A DNA stretch of 64,000 nt from Blastococcus sp. TF02A-26 (GCF_003319125.1 NZ_QOHG01000018.1:1-64000); one strand, 5' to 3'; positions 56,126 through 63,965 are shown, counted from the first letter of the stretch. Numbers and translations: made by a program. The notes: generated from the sequence alone by a model not told the origin.

Positions 56126-56263
56126 ATGTCACACCCGCCCAGCCAGCCCGCGACGCAGGGCCGACACCGTCCCCGCCCCGACGGCCTGTCCCCCGAGGCG
56201 CTGGTCGCCGAGATCGCCCGTCGCGACGCCGCGGCCCGCGCGACCCGGATCGCAGCCCGATGA
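56126..56263 (+). CDS. 45-residue small protein
   Basis: ATG 56126 follows AGGAAGG by six bases, an unusually good ribosome site. The 45-residue product is Pro/Arg/Ala-rich with the helix LSPEALVAEIARRDAAARATR. No family recognised. The stop overlaps the next ATG (ATGA). It opens the chain of coupled small genes that ends near 60187. Confidence 0.5.
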   Translation: MSHPPSQPATQGRHRPRPDGLSPEALVAEIARRDAAARATRIAAR

Positions 56264-56523
56264 CCGCCACCGCCACGGTGCGCGGCCGTCCCCCGATCCC
56301 GGCGACCGGCGCGGGGGGACTCGACGACGCGCCGGTCGCCGGCACCACCCCGCCGGCCGCGCGGCACGCCGCTGGGTCGACGTCCCGCGCGTCGTCCTGG
56401 CCGCGCCGGGCGACGTGTGGGCAGGGGATCTCGACCACCGGCCCTGGGCTCGCGTTCTCGACGTGCGTCCTGTCCCCCGGCCACCTCGGCACCTGCCTGC
56501 CGGCGCCGGGGGTGCCGGCATGA
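56260..56523 (+). CDS. 87-residue small protein
   Basis: ATG overlaps the preceding stop. The N-terminal half is Pro/Ala/Gly-rich and disordered; the C-terminal half has three cysteines and one histidine (ATCGQG, STCVLSPGHLGTC), a pattern that could bind one zinc. No family recognised. Its stop overlaps the following ATG. Confidence 0.45.
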   Translation: MTATATVRGRPPIPATGAGGLDDAPVAGTTPPAARHAAGSTSRASSWPRRATCGQGISTTGPGLAFSTCVLSPGHLGTCLPAPGVPA

Positions 56524-56831
56524 CCGCGACCATCGGCGCCGACGGTCGCCCGGCTGCAGCGCCCGACCCGAAGCTGACGCCGGCCCGCCTGGCCCGGGCC
56601 AGCGAGCAGTTCGCCTCCGACGTCGCCTACGCCACGAAGGCGGAGGAGCACGTCTGGGTCGTCGCCGTCACCCACACCATCACCGTCGACGACGCCCGCT
56701 CCTGGACCGAAGGCGGCCAGGTCGTCCTCGGACCGGACTCGATCGTGCTCACGCACGTCCGGTGCTTCCGGTGCTTCACGTCGTTCGAGCCGCGGCTGGT
56801 GGGCAAGCGGTGCCGGGGGGCCCGGCAGTGA
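56520..56831 (+). CDS. 103-residue small protein
   Basis: ATG overlaps the preceding stop. After a Pro/Ala leader there is a helix (LARASEQFASDVAYATK), a beta segment VWVVAVTHTITVDDA and a C-terminal pair of cysteines in VRCFRCFTSFEP plus one more in KRCRG. A zinc site is likely. No family recognised. The stop overlaps the parB-like GTG. Confidence 0.55.
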   Translation: MTATIGADGRPAAAPDPKLTPARLARASEQFASDVAYATKAEEHVWVVAVTHTITVDDARSWTEGGQVVLGPDSIVLTHVRCFRCFTSFEPRLVGKRCRGARQ

Positions 56832-58288
56832 CCGCCGTCCCCGCGATCGGTCAGGACGTCGTCGACGTCGACGTCGAGCTGCTCGACCCCTGGGAGCTGA
56901 CCGCGCACCCGCGCAACGTCCGCGTCGACCTGGGCGACCTCACCGGCCTCACCGCCTCGATCGCCGCGCAGGGAGTACTCGAGCCGCTCATCGTCGTGCC
57001 GCTGCCCGACGGCGGGCACCTGCTCATCGCCGGCCACCGCCGTGCCGCGGCTGCCCTCGCCGCCGAGCTCAAGCGGGTGCCGTGCATCGTCCGCCGCGAC
57101 CTGGCCGCCGACGTCGACGACGACCGGGTCCAAGCCGAGCACGTCGGCGCGATGCTCGCCGAGAACCTGCACCGCCAGAACCTCACCGCGGTGGAGGAGG
57201 CCCGCGGCGTCCAGACGATGCTCGACCTCGGCTTCGACGTCGCCGACGTCACCGCCCGCACCGGCCTCGACCGGTCCCGGGTCCTCAAGGCCTCCGGCGT
57301 CGCCCGCCTCGCCCCGGCCGCGGCCGCCGCAGTGGCCGACGCTGGACTGACCCTGGACCAGGCCGCCGTCGTCGTCCGCTACGAGGACAGCCCGGACGTG
57401 GTCGACCAGCTCGTCACCGCGGCGGGGGAGGGACCCGGCCGCTTCGCGCACGCCGTCACCCGCGCCGAGCAGGACCGCCAGCTCGCCGAGGCCGTCGCGA
57501 CCAAGCGCGCCGAGCTCGAGGCAGCCGGCCGACGAGTCCTCCAGGAGGAAGGCCCGGGCCAGCAGCAGGCTGAGCGCCTCTTCAACCTGCTGCAGGACGG
57601 CAACACCGTCGACGCCGAGCAGCACGCCAGCTGTCCCGGGTCGGCCGTCGCGATCAGCGGCCGGCACTGGGGCGGCGAGATCGAGATCCGCGAGGACGAG
57701 GTCTGCACCGACCCGGCCGGCAACGGGCACAGCCAGCGGTGGGGGAGAGACCCGCGCGGCACTCCGGGGTCGTCGATGTCGGACGAGGAGCTCGAGCGGC
57801 AGCGCGCCGAGCGACGCGAGGTCATCGCGAACAACAAGGCGATGGCCGCGGCGAACACCACCCGGCGGGCGTGGCTCCGGGAGTACTTCTGCCGGACCAA
57901 GGCGCCCAAGGAGGTCCTGCGCTTCGCCGTCGAGGCGATCGCCGCGCACCCCGACGCCCTCTACGAGTGGACGTCCGGGATGGCCTCGCAGGAGGCCGAG
58001 CACGCCTGGACCGAGCTGGGCCTGGAGAAGCCACGCCGCTACGGGCCGGCGTCGACCAGCCCCTCGCTGACCAACGGCGAGCACGTCACCGACGCCCGGC
58101 TGCCGCTGCAGCTGTTCGCCCACGTCGCCGCCGGCATCGAAGGCGGGATGACGAAGGAGGCGTGGCGCAAGGGCGACCACCGCCGCGACCGCTTCGTCAG
58201 CTGGCTGAGCTTCCTGGTCGACCAGGGCTACGAGCTTTCCGACATCGAGCAGCAGATCGTCGGTCGACCGAAGCGGAAGGCGCGATGA
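56828..58288 (+). CDS. ParB-like nuclease-domain protein
   Basis: A 486-residue protein with a ParB/Spo0J N-terminal domain (about 15-115; LIAGHRRAAAALAAE is the box II-like motif and MLAENLHRQNLTAVEEARG the following helix), a KorB-type helix-turn-helix (about 130-170; LDRSRVLKASGVARLAP) and a long C-terminal region of unknown fold with two halves (about 270-330 and 340-486). ParB-like proteins in mobile elements bind centromere-like sites or act as CTP-dependent clamps; no ParA partner gene is beside it. GTG overlaps the preceding stop, and the end overlaps the whiB-like ATG. Confidence 0.87.
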   Translation: MTAVPAIGQDVVDVDVELLDPWELTAHPRNVRVDLGDLTGLTASIAAQGVLEPLIVVPLPDGGHLLIAGHRRAAAALAAELKRVPCIVRRDLAADVDDDRVQAEHVGAMLAENLHRQNLTAVEEARGVQTMLDLGFDVADVTARTGLDRSRVLKASGVARLAPAAAAAVADAGLTLDQAAVVVRYEDSPDVVDQLVTAAGEGPGRFAHAVTRAEQDRQLAEAVATKRAELEAAGRRVLQEEGPGQQQAERLFNLLQDGNTVDAEQHASCPGSAVAISGRHWGGEIEIREDEVCTDPAGNGHSQRWGRDPRGTPGSSMSDEELERQRAERREVIANNKAMAAANTTRRAWLREYFCRTKAPKEVLRFAVEAIAAHPDALYEWTSGMASQEAEHAWTELGLEKPRRYGPASTSPSLTNGEHVTDARLPLQLFAHVAAGIEGGMTKEAWRKGDHRRDRFVSWLSFLVDQGYELSDIEQQIVGRPKRKAR

Positions 58289-58845
58289 CCGCGCCGCAGT
58301 ACCTCGACGTCCCGCGGTTCAGCGCGCCGGCACTGTGCGCCGAGACCGATCCCGACCAGTTCATCCCCGAGAAGGGCGGCTCCGTCCGGGACGCGAAGCG
58401 GCTGTGTGGGGGCTGCGAGGCTCGCGACGAGTGCCTGGACTACGCGCTCGATCACCGCCTCGTGCAGACCTGGGACGGCGTCTGGGGCGGCACCACCCCG
58501 CGACAGCGGAAGCAGCTGCTCCGCGAGCGGCCGGCCCTGCAGCCGGCAACGTCGGCTCCCCAGCCCGTCGAGCGCGTCGTCGCGCCACCGGCGGCCGCGC
58601 CCGCGCTGCCCGTGCCAGCTCCGGTCGACCCGGCACCTGTCGCCCTGCCGACCCGCATCGCGCCGGCCGCGCACGCCGCGACGACGTCTGGGCGGAGGCG
58701 CTGGACCGACGAGGAGCTCGCCGCCGCCGTCGACGCCTGCAGCCGGGCAGGCCTGACTCGTCGGGTCGAGATCGCGGCCGCGCTCGGCGTCAGCGTCACC
58801 GCGGTGCGCAGGGTCGCCGCCCACGTCCCGGACGTGGCCGCGTGA
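58285..58845 (+). CDS. WhiB-like protein with C-terminal DNA-binding-like extension
   Basis: A 186-residue protein. Its first 75 residues form a WhiB domain with the four iron-sulfur cysteines Cys18, Cys41, Cys44 and Cys50 and the turn GVWGG. After a Pro/Ala linker (about 85-130) comes RRRWTDEELAAAVDACSR and a helix-turn-helix TRRVEIAAALGVSVTAVRRVAA. Most WhiB proteins are 80-120 residues and lack a second DNA-binding module. Phage WhiB proteins can block host WhiB regulators; here the extra domain may give its own DNA target. It is coupled to genes on both sides by four-base overlaps. Confidence 0.85.
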   Translation: MTAPQYLDVPRFSAPALCAETDPDQFIPEKGGSVRDAKRLCGGCEARDECLDYALDHRLVQTWDGVWGGTTPRQRKQLLRERPALQPATSAPQPVERVVAPPAAAPALPVPAPVDPAPVALPTRIAPAAHAATTSGRRRWTDEELAAAVDACSRAGLTRRVEIAAALGVSVTAVRRVAAHVPDVAA

Positions 58846-58973
58846 GCGTGCCCGCGGCCGAGCTCGAGCCGGTCGACCACGTCGAGGGGCAGCTGCAGCT
58901 GCCCCTGCGAGCCGACGTCGTCCCGGACGCCGAGCTCCGGGACGGCGACCAGGACGACGCGAGGTGGTCGTGA
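58842..58973 (+). CDS. 43-residue acidic peptide
   Basis: GTG overlaps the whiB-like stop (GTGA). The 43-residue product is acidic with EPVDHVEGQLQLPLRADVV. No family recognised. The last base of its TGA is the first base of the next ATG, so translation is coupled. Confidence 0.45.
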   Translation: MSVPAAELEPVDHVEGQLQLPLRADVVPDAELRDGDQDDARWS

Positions 58974-59356
58974 TGTGGACACCGCCGAACGAGTGCCCCC
59001 GCTGCGGTGGGGAGGTGCTCTGGGGCTACACCGAGAACGGGAAGCGCATGGCGATCGACCCGGCCCGCTACCCCGACGACGACACCCAGGCGAACCAGGC
59101 TGTCTACGTCGACCACCTGCGCCGGCTCCGGATCCGGCAGCTGTCCAAGGCGCGGCCGCTGGCGTCGTTCGAGCACCGCGCCATGCCGCACGTCGCGACC
59201 TGTCCGGCCGAGATCCGCGACCGGCAGGCCCGCGCCGCGGCGGCGTCCCGGCCGGCCCGACGCGGGACCCGCGGTCGAGGTCGCGGTGGCGGCCACCAAA
59301 CGCGCGGGGCGGCGTCGCTCGTCATCGACCTGAGCAGCCGGCGGATCCTGCGGTGA
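58973..59356 (+). CDS. Small zinc-ribbon-like protein
   Basis: A 127-residue basic protein. The opening has one CxxC pair (NECPRCGGEVLWGYTENGKRMAIDP) and another cysteine at THVATCP-like VATCPAEIR, so a single zinc site is possible. The C-terminal third is Arg/Gly-rich. Proteins with this CPxCG-start are common in actinophages without known role. TGATG overlap with the gene before it, GTGA overlap with the one after. Confidence 0.6.
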   Translation: MWTPPNECPRCGGEVLWGYTENGKRMAIDPARYPDDDTQANQAVYVDHLRRLRIRQLSKARPLASFEHRAMPHVATCPAEIRDRQARAAAASRPARRGTRGRGRGGGHQTRGAASLVIDLSSRRILR

Positions 59357-59607
59357 ACTTCGAGCTGATCTTCGGCCTGGGAGCGCCTCTCGCCACCGTG
59401 CTGCTGATCGCCAGGTGGCTGATCAACCACACAGGGCCTGTCCGACCGAAAGCGGCCAGTGCCTGCGGATGTGGACACGACTTCGCCTTCCACGACCTGG
59501 CCAACGGCACCTGCGGCGGTCTCGACGTACGGACCCGGCCCGGGTACTACTCCCTCACAGAGTCCGTCGGATGCGGCTGCAAGCAGTTCACCGGGACCGT
59601 CCGATGA
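59353..59607 (+). CDS. 84-residue membrane protein with Cys-rich tail
   Basis: One N-terminal helix (about 4-24; LIFGLGAPLATVLLIARWLI) is followed by a tail with six cysteines and two histidines arranged CGCGHDFAFHD, TCGG and GCGCKQF. This could hold one or two zinc ions on one face of the membrane. No family recognised. Both ends overlap neighbours by four bases. Confidence 0.55.
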   Translation: MNFELIFGLGAPLATVLLIARWLINHTGPVRPKAASACGCGHDFAFHDLANGTCGGLDVRTRPGYYSLTESVGCGCKQFTGTVR

Positions 59608-59906
59608 GCGCAGCCACCGGCGACGCCCGGAACGACACGGTCGCCGAGGTGCGCGCCGTCGTCGACGAGATGCGGGCCGAGATGGCGGACTGGGACCCGG
59701 CGAACCCGCAGACCCGCGTGCTGGCCGGCTTCATCCGGCTGCTCGAGCTGGCCGTCCACGATGCCGCCGGTGTCGAGGCGCAGAACGAGCGCACCCGTCG
59801 GCGAGCGGAGGTGGTCGGCGGCGATGGCCACACCTGGGTGATGCACCACCAGGAGTGGTCGGTGGCGATCGGCATCGCCGATGCCTGGCGGGACGGGCAC
59901 CAGTGA
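59604..59906 (+). CDS. 100-residue helical protein
   Basis: An acidic helical protein with VAEVRAVVDEMRAEMADWDP, VLAGFIRLLELAVHDA and a C-terminal WSVAIGIADAWRDGH. No family recognised. Starts ATGA over the previous stop and ends GTGA over the next start. Confidence 0.55.
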   Translation: MSAATGDARNDTVAEVRAVVDEMRAEMADWDPANPQTRVLAGFIRLLELAVHDAAGVEAQNERTRRRAEVVGGDGHTWVMHHQEWSVAIGIADAWRDGHQ

Positions 59907-60187
59907 CGTCACCGTCGCCGTCGGCGCCCGAGCCGTCCGAAGCCGACTGGGAGACCGCCCAGGCGGTCGCCGGCGGGTGGTTCTACGGCCCCGACGGTCA
60001 GACGCTCAGCGTCAACGAACTGATCAAGGCGATCGCCCTGGTCGTCGCCGCGGCGCGCACCGCGGGCCTGCACGACGGCCGCCTGCAGCAGCTCACCGCC
60101 GACGACCGCCGGAACCTCGCCGCGGTCTACGGCTACGAGGCCGGCCTCGCCGACGGCCCTGGCCAACCGGGGCCGGCCGTGACCTGA
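59903..60187 (+). CDS. 94-residue protein
   Basis: After a short Ser/Pro leader the protein has a WETAQAVAGGWFYGPDG segment, a helix VNELIKAIALVVAAARTAG and a Gly/Pro-rich end. No family recognised. It closes the chain of overlapping genes; a 100-base gap follows, with GC-rich repeats but no clear promoter. Confidence 0.55.
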   Translation: MTSPSPSAPEPSEADWETAQAVAGGWFYGPDGQTLSVNELIKAIALVVAAARTAGLHDGRLQQLTADDRRNLAAVYGYEAGLADGPGQPGPAVT

Positions 60188-60287
60188 CACGGACCCGCCC
60201 CGATCCCCCTGATCCGACCTGGGCGGGCCCGCCTGACCACGTGCCCGCCGCTCTTCCCGCCTCCGCGCAGCGAAGGAGTCCCCCGCC

Positions 60288-60560
60288 ATGCCCACCCCTG
60301 AACGGGCCGAGTTCGAACGGCTGGTCCGCGCTGGCGTCACCCCTCGGGTGGCCGCCACCATCGCGCTCGAGCAACGTGACCGCCGCCGGGGCCCCGGCCG
60401 TCCCGCCCTCGCGCGAGAGCACGGCACCAACCGGGGCTACCACCAGCACAGGAGCCGCGGCGAGGACGCCTGTGCGCCGTGCTTGGACGCCCACGCCGCC
60501 TGCTTCAACCTCAGCGACCGCCGCCTCCGGCAGGTCCACGCGACACGGGTCGCAGCATGA
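60288..60560 (+). CDS. Small Cys-containing protein next to replication gene
   Basis: A 90-residue basic protein with AAGGAG ahead of its ATG. A helix (ERAEFERLVRAGVTPRVAATIALEQ) is followed by RRRGPGRPAL, an AT-hook-like stretch, then HGTNRGYHQHRSRGEDACAPCLDAHAA, a common actinophage HxxH..CxxC-like pattern that may bind zinc. A DNA-binding role is likely, though not proven. The stop overlaps the replication-type gene. Confidence 0.6.
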   Translation: MPTPERAEFERLVRAGVTPRVAATIALEQRDRRRGPGRPALAREHGTNRGYHQHRSRGEDACAPCLDAHAACFNLSDRRLRQVHATRVAA

Positions 60561-61582
60561 CCGCCGCGAAGCGCCTGAAGTGGGTCGCGTTCCCCCTGAA
60601 CATCAGCGACGACCCGCGGATGCTCGCCGCCGGCGAACCCGCGGAGGTCCTCTGGACCCGGGCCTGGACCTGGTGCGGCAAGTACGCCCTCGACGGCCGC
60701 ATCCCGAAGGGCATCGTCGCCCGGCTGGCCCCCGACGACACGGCTGCCCGCGTCGAGGCGCTCCTGGAGGAGGAGCTCTGGGTCGACGAGGGCGACTGCT
60801 ACCTGGTGGCCGACTGGGAGGAGGTCATCGGCTCGGTCAAGGGGCTCAACGCCCAGCAGAAGGCCGCCGCGGACCGCTCCAAGAAGTACCGCCAGAACGT
60901 GAAGGCCAAGGCCGAACGCCTCGCGGTCGAGGCCGGCCAGACCTCCCTGCTGGTCCCCGCGTCACGTGACGCGTCACGTGACGCCGCCGCGACGGCAGCG
61001 CCCTCCCTCACCGTCGTGCCCGATCCCGCCGACACGAACGACGGCGACGCCGAACCGGGCGAGGCACTGACCTGCACGGACCCCGCGTCACGTGACGCGT
61101 CACGTCACGCGTCACGTGACGCGTCACGCCCCGAATCACGCCCTAGAAGGAGAAGAAGAACTACTACCCCCCTACCCCCCCTCGCGAGCGAGGGGGGAAC
61201 CGATCCCGCTCCCTCGTCGACCAGCCCGCCGGCCGCTGCGCGACCGAGCGCCGGCTGCGACCCCGTCGCGCAGCCGCACGCCGGCTGCCGCGGCTGCGGC
61301 ACTAACACCCGGGCCGGCCGACGAGCCGCCGCCGCGGCGGCCGCGGTGACCGCTGAGCAGGAGCGGATCCGCGCCGAGCGCGAGCGGGCCGCCGCCGCCC
61401 AGGCCGAGCGTCAGCGCGCCGTCGACGCCTGCGAGGCCTGCGACACCGCCGGCTACCTGTCGACCGGCCAGCCCTGCGACCACGTGCGCACCCCAGGCGC
61501 AGCCGAGCGAGGCGCCCGCGGCGTCGCAAAGTGCCGAGCCGAGCTCGCCGCACGGACCCGACCGCCGGCGGTGAGCGCGTGA
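60557..61582 (+). CDS. Replisome-organiser-like protein with internal repeats
   Basis: A 341-residue protein. The N-terminal 115 residues (KRLKWVAFPLNISDD, WTWCGKYALDGRIPKGIVARL, YLVADWEEVIGS) match the winged-helix start of phage replication initiator/helicase-loader proteins. Then come two blocks of Ala-Ser-Arg-Asp repeats (about 135-142 and 177-195), an Arg/Thr/Pro-rich stretch, and a C-terminal zinc region with CRGCG and CEACDTAGYLSTGQPCDH after a coiled coil. The DNA below the repeats may be the replication origin. ATG overlaps the preceding stop. Confidence 0.72.
   Translation: MTAAKRLKWVAFPLNISDDPRMLAAGEPAEVLWTRAWTWCGKYALDGRIPKGIVARLAPDDTAARVEALLEEELWVDEGDCYLVADWEEVIGSVKGLNAQQKAAADRSKKYRQNVKAKAERLAVEAGQTSLLVPASRDASRDAAATAAPSLTVVPDPADTNDGDAEPGEALTCTDPASRDASRHASRDASRPESRPRRRRRTTTPLPPLASEGGTDPAPSSTSPPAAARPSAGCDPVAQPHAGCRGCGTNTRAGRRAAAAAAAVTAEQERIRAERERAAAAQAERQRAVDACEACDTAGYLSTGQPCDHVRTPGAAERGARGVAKCRAELAARTRPPAVSA
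60959..60982 (+). repeat. Two tandem 12-bp repeats (GCGTCACGTGAC)
   Basis: Two exact copies in tandem, each containing the palindrome TCACGTGA. They lie in codon register and encode Ala-Ser-Arg-Asp twice. Confidence 0.8.
61085..61144 (+). repeat. Five tandem 12-bp repeats, last two degenerate
   Basis: Units GCGTCACGTGAC, GCGTCACGTCAC, GCGTCACGTGAC, GCGTCACGCCCC and GAATCACGCCCT follow without gap. They share the sequence of the pair 100 bases upstream. A purine-rich stretch (61145-61160) and a hairpin follow, an origin-like order. Confidence 0.75.
61176..61197 (+). other. Hairpin beside the 12-bp repeats
   Basis: Ten-base perfect arms CCCCCCTCGC and GCGAGGGGGG with a two-base centre lie inside the replication-type gene, 31 bases past the repeats. 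It is not at a gene end, so origin structure is a better guess than a terminator. Confidence 0.5.
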
Positions 61583-61881
61583 TCCTGTCCCGCCGCGACG
61601 GCCAGACCCCGCCGCCCGACCCGGACCCGTGGCTCACCGCCGGCGAGGTCGCCGAACTGCTCCGGGTCTCGCCCGCGACCGTCTACCGCCTCGTCGACGC
61701 CCGCGAGCTGCAGTCGAAGCGGATCCGCCGGTCCGTCCGGATCCGCCGGTCCTGGGTCACCGCGTACCTGCGCGCCAACCAGGTGACCGAGCTGCCCGTC
61801 ACGCCACCGGACGGGCAGCCGCGGCCGCCGCCCGGCGCGCGCGACCACCGACATGTAGGGCAAGGCCCTGGCCTTGCGTAA
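61579..61881 (+). CDS. Excisionase/MerR-type HTH protein
   Basis: A 100-residue protein with a helix-turn-helix of the excisionase (HTH_17) type at about 18-70: WLTAGEVAELLRVSPATVYRLV, then the wing KRIRRSVRIRRSWVTAYL. Such proteins direct integrase toward excision or act as small transcription factors. GTG overlaps the preceding stop (GTGA). The C-terminal 30 residues are Pro/Gly-rich. Its place directly before the capsid gene also fits a role in turning on late genes. Confidence 0.78.
   Translation: MILSRRDGQTPPPDPDPWLTAGEVAELLRVSPATVYRLVDARELQSKRIRRSVRIRRSWVTAYLRANQVTELPVTPPDGQPRPPPGARDHRHVGQGPGLA
61860..61877 (+). terminator. Hairpin between early and capsid genes
   Basis: Eight-base arms GCAAGGCC and GGCCTTGC around a two-base centre overlap the end of the HTH gene, 44 bases before the capsid start. 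It may separate early from late transcription. Confidence 0.45.
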
Positions 61882-61920
61882 CGATCTGGTCACCCCCACC
61901 CGAGAGGACCTTCCCCAGCC

Positions 61921-63396
61921 ATGACTCCCGACCAGTACCGCGAGCGCATCCGCGAGGCCCTCGCGCAGCGGACCATCCACGAGAACACCGTCAGCACCGT
62001 CCGGGCCGCCATCGGCACCGGCGAGCCCACCGAGGCCCAGGCCACCCAGCTGCGGGAGGCCCGCGCCGCCGTCGCCGCCGTCGACGCCCAGATCGACCAG
62101 CTGTCGGCCGGCCTGAACGACGCCCTGGAGGAGGAGCGCCGCGAGGCCCGCGCCGCCGAGCTGCGCCGCGAGCTCGTCCCCGCCGGCGAGACCCGCACCG
62201 AGCGCCCCGCCGGCGGCGCCCGCGTCACCAGCGAGGAGCGCACCTACACCGCGCACAAGTCCTCCCGCGGCGAGGTGAGCTTCTTCGTCGACCTCTACCG
62301 CATGAGCCACAACGGCGACCTGTCCGCCCGCGCCCGCCTCGAGCGGCACGGGCAGGAGGTCGTCGTCGAGGGGGAGGGGATGAGCGAGCGCGCCGCGTCG
62401 ACCGGCTCGTTCGCCGGCCTCGTCGCCCCGCAGTACCTGGTCGACCTCGCCGCCCCGGTCCTGCGCAGCGGCCGGCCCGTCGCCAACGCCGTCCAGGGCC
62501 TGCCGCTGCCCGAGCAGGGCATGGTCCTGACCATCCCCCGCGGCACCACCGGCGCCAGCGCGGCGTCACAGACGGCGGAGAACGCCGCGGTGTCCAACAC
62601 CGACCAGGTCTACACCGACCTGCAGGTGCCGGTGCGGACCATCGCCGGCCAGCAGGACATCTCCCGCCAGTCCCTCGAGCGCGGCTCCCCCGGCCTCGAC
62701 GAGCTCACCTACCTCGACCTGGCGGCGGCCTACCACGCCGAGCTCGACCGGCAGGTCGTCAACGGGTCGGGCACGGGCAACCAGATGCTGGGGATGCTGC
62801 AGACCACCGGCCGGCTCATCGCGGCGGCCTACGGCGCCGCCATCACGCCGGGCCTGTTCAACCTCAAGGTCGCCGGGGCGATCGCCAACATGGCCGGCGC
62901 CGGCACCCGCATCAACCCGAACCTGATCATCGCCGCCGCCCGGCGCTGGGGCTGGCTCACCGGGCAGATGGACTCCGCCGGCCGGCCCCTGGTCGTCCCC
63001 GGCGTCGGCGGCCCGATGAACGTGCTCGCGCTCAACACCAACCCCGGCGCCTACGGCGGGGGGAGCGGCGACGGCACGGACACCGAGAGCTTCGTGACGC
63101 CCGGCTCCCTCCAGGGCCTGCCCCTGGTCACCGACGGGAACGTCCCGACCAACATCGGGACCAACGTCGAGGACGTCGCGTTCGTCGTCGACCGCAGCCA
63201 GTGCCTGCTGTGGGAGGAGGGAGACCGCCAGCCCAGGCAGCTGCGGTTCGACCAGACCGGCGGCGGCTCGCTCACGGTGAAGCTCGTCGTCTACGGCTAC
63301 GCGGCCTTCACCTCCGGCCGCTACCCCGGCGCCGTCGCGCAGATCGGCGGCGTCGACGCCACCGCCGGCCAGGGCCAGGTCGCCCCGACCTTCTGA
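61921..63396 (+). CDS. HK97-fold major capsid protein
   Basis: A 491-residue protein. Residues 1-95 are an Ala/Arg/Glu-rich coiled coil, like the delta (scaffold) domain of HK97-type capsids, and the rest is the capsid fold: SFAGLVAPQYLVDLAAPVLRSG, VQGLPLPEQGMVLTIPRG, QVYTDLQVPVRTIAGQQDISRQSLERG and the P-domain helix YHAELDRQVVNGSGTGNQMLGML. Usually a prohead protease gene lies just before the capsid gene, but here an HTH gene does. GAGAGGA lies 13 bases upstream of ATG 61921. A strong hairpin follows. Confidence 0.92.
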   Translation: MTPDQYRERIREALAQRTIHENTVSTVRAAIGTGEPTEAQATQLREARAAVAAVDAQIDQLSAGLNDALEEERREARAAELRRELVPAGETRTERPAGGARVTSEERTYTAHKSSRGEVSFFVDLYRMSHNGDLSARARLERHGQEVVVEGEGMSERAASTGSFAGLVAPQYLVDLAAPVLRSGRPVANAVQGLPLPEQGMVLTIPRGTTGASAASQTAENAAVSNTDQVYTDLQVPVRTIAGQQDISRQSLERGSPGLDELTYLDLAAAYHAELDRQVVNGSGTGNQMLGMLQTTGRLIAAAYGAAITPGLFNLKVAGAIANMAGAGTRINPNLIIAAARRWGWLTGQMDSAGRPLVVPGVGGPMNVLALNTNPGAYGGGSGDGTDTESFVTPGSLQGLPLVTDGNVPTNIGTNVEDVAFVVDRSQCLLWEEGDRQPRQLRFDQTGGGSLTVKLVVYGYAAFTSGRYPGAVAQIGGVDATAGQGQVAPTF

Positions 63397-63406
63397 CCCG
63401 ACCAGC

Positions 63407-63447
63407 CCCGGCGGGCCGCGGCGCTTCCCCGGCCGCGGCCCGCCGGG
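63407..63447 (+). terminator. 15-bp hairpin after the capsid gene
   Basis: Perfect 15-base arms (63407-63421 and 63433-63447) with an 11-base loop follow the capsid stop by ten bases, a likely partial terminator that keeps capsid message high. Confidence 0.75.
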
Positions 63448-63456
63448 CCCCACCCC

Positions 63457-63480
63457 CGACCGTTCAGGACTGAACGGTCG
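63457..63480 (+). terminator. Second hairpin after the capsid gene
   Basis: Ten-base arms CGACCGTTCA and TGAACGGTCG flank the loop GGAC, 25 bases before the next gene's GTG. It could be a terminator or an operator for an element regulator. Confidence 0.5.
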
Positions 63481-63505
63481 ACCCCGACCAGGAGACGAGG
63501 TCCCC

Positions 63506-63934
63506 GTGACCAGCTTCGAGATGACCATCCCGGACCACGTCCGGGAGAACTACACCGACGCACGCATCGCCCAGGGCCTCACCTGGGAGCAGATGGCCGA
63601 GCAGTTCGACCGCGACGCCGAGCCGCTCCCGGCCGAGCACGCCGCCCCCTACCTCGAGCTCGCCGCCTGGGCCCGAGCCCAGGGCATCGCCGAGGCCACG
63701 GAGGACCTCGACGACGACCCGGACGACCACGACCCGGACGACGGCGACCCGGACGACGAGCCCGCCGACGTCGACGCCGCGGCCGCGGACGGCGACGGCG
63801 CGGACGTCGCCGCGGCCGCCGAAGCTGCCGAGGCCGAGCGGGGCGGGGAGACGCCGGCGCCCGAGGAGCCGGCCGCGCCGACCAAGCCGCGGAAGCGCGC
63901 CGCCACCCCGACCACCCCGACCCGCTCCGCCTGA
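63506..63934 (+). CDS. Acidic, disordered-tail head protein candidate
   Basis: A 142-residue protein. The first 65 residues form a small folded part (MTIPDHVRENYTDARIAQGL, WEQMAEQFDRD); the rest is an Asp/Ala-rich acidic stretch with DDDPDDHDPDD followed by Ala/Pro/Lys/Arg. Similar acidic small proteins are found between capsid and connector genes in phages. GTG 63506 is preceded by GGAGACGAGG. Function unknown. Confidence 0.65.
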   Translation: MTSFEMTIPDHVRENYTDARIAQGLTWEQMAEQFDRDAEPLPAEHAAPYLELAAWARAQGIAEATEDLDDDPDDHDPDDGDPDDEPADVDAAAADGDGADVAAAAEAAEAERGGETPAPEEPAAPTKPRKRAATPTTPTRSA

Positions 63935-63965
63935 GCCGGCCCGACCTAGGAGGAGGAGCGCGGCG

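Noticed and set aside
61092-61349. Alternative frame starting at the 12-bp repeats with a Thr-Arg-His-Val repeat
   Set aside because: It lies wholly inside the replication-type gene, and the main frame keeps a good zinc-type C-terminus, so a second protein is unlikely.
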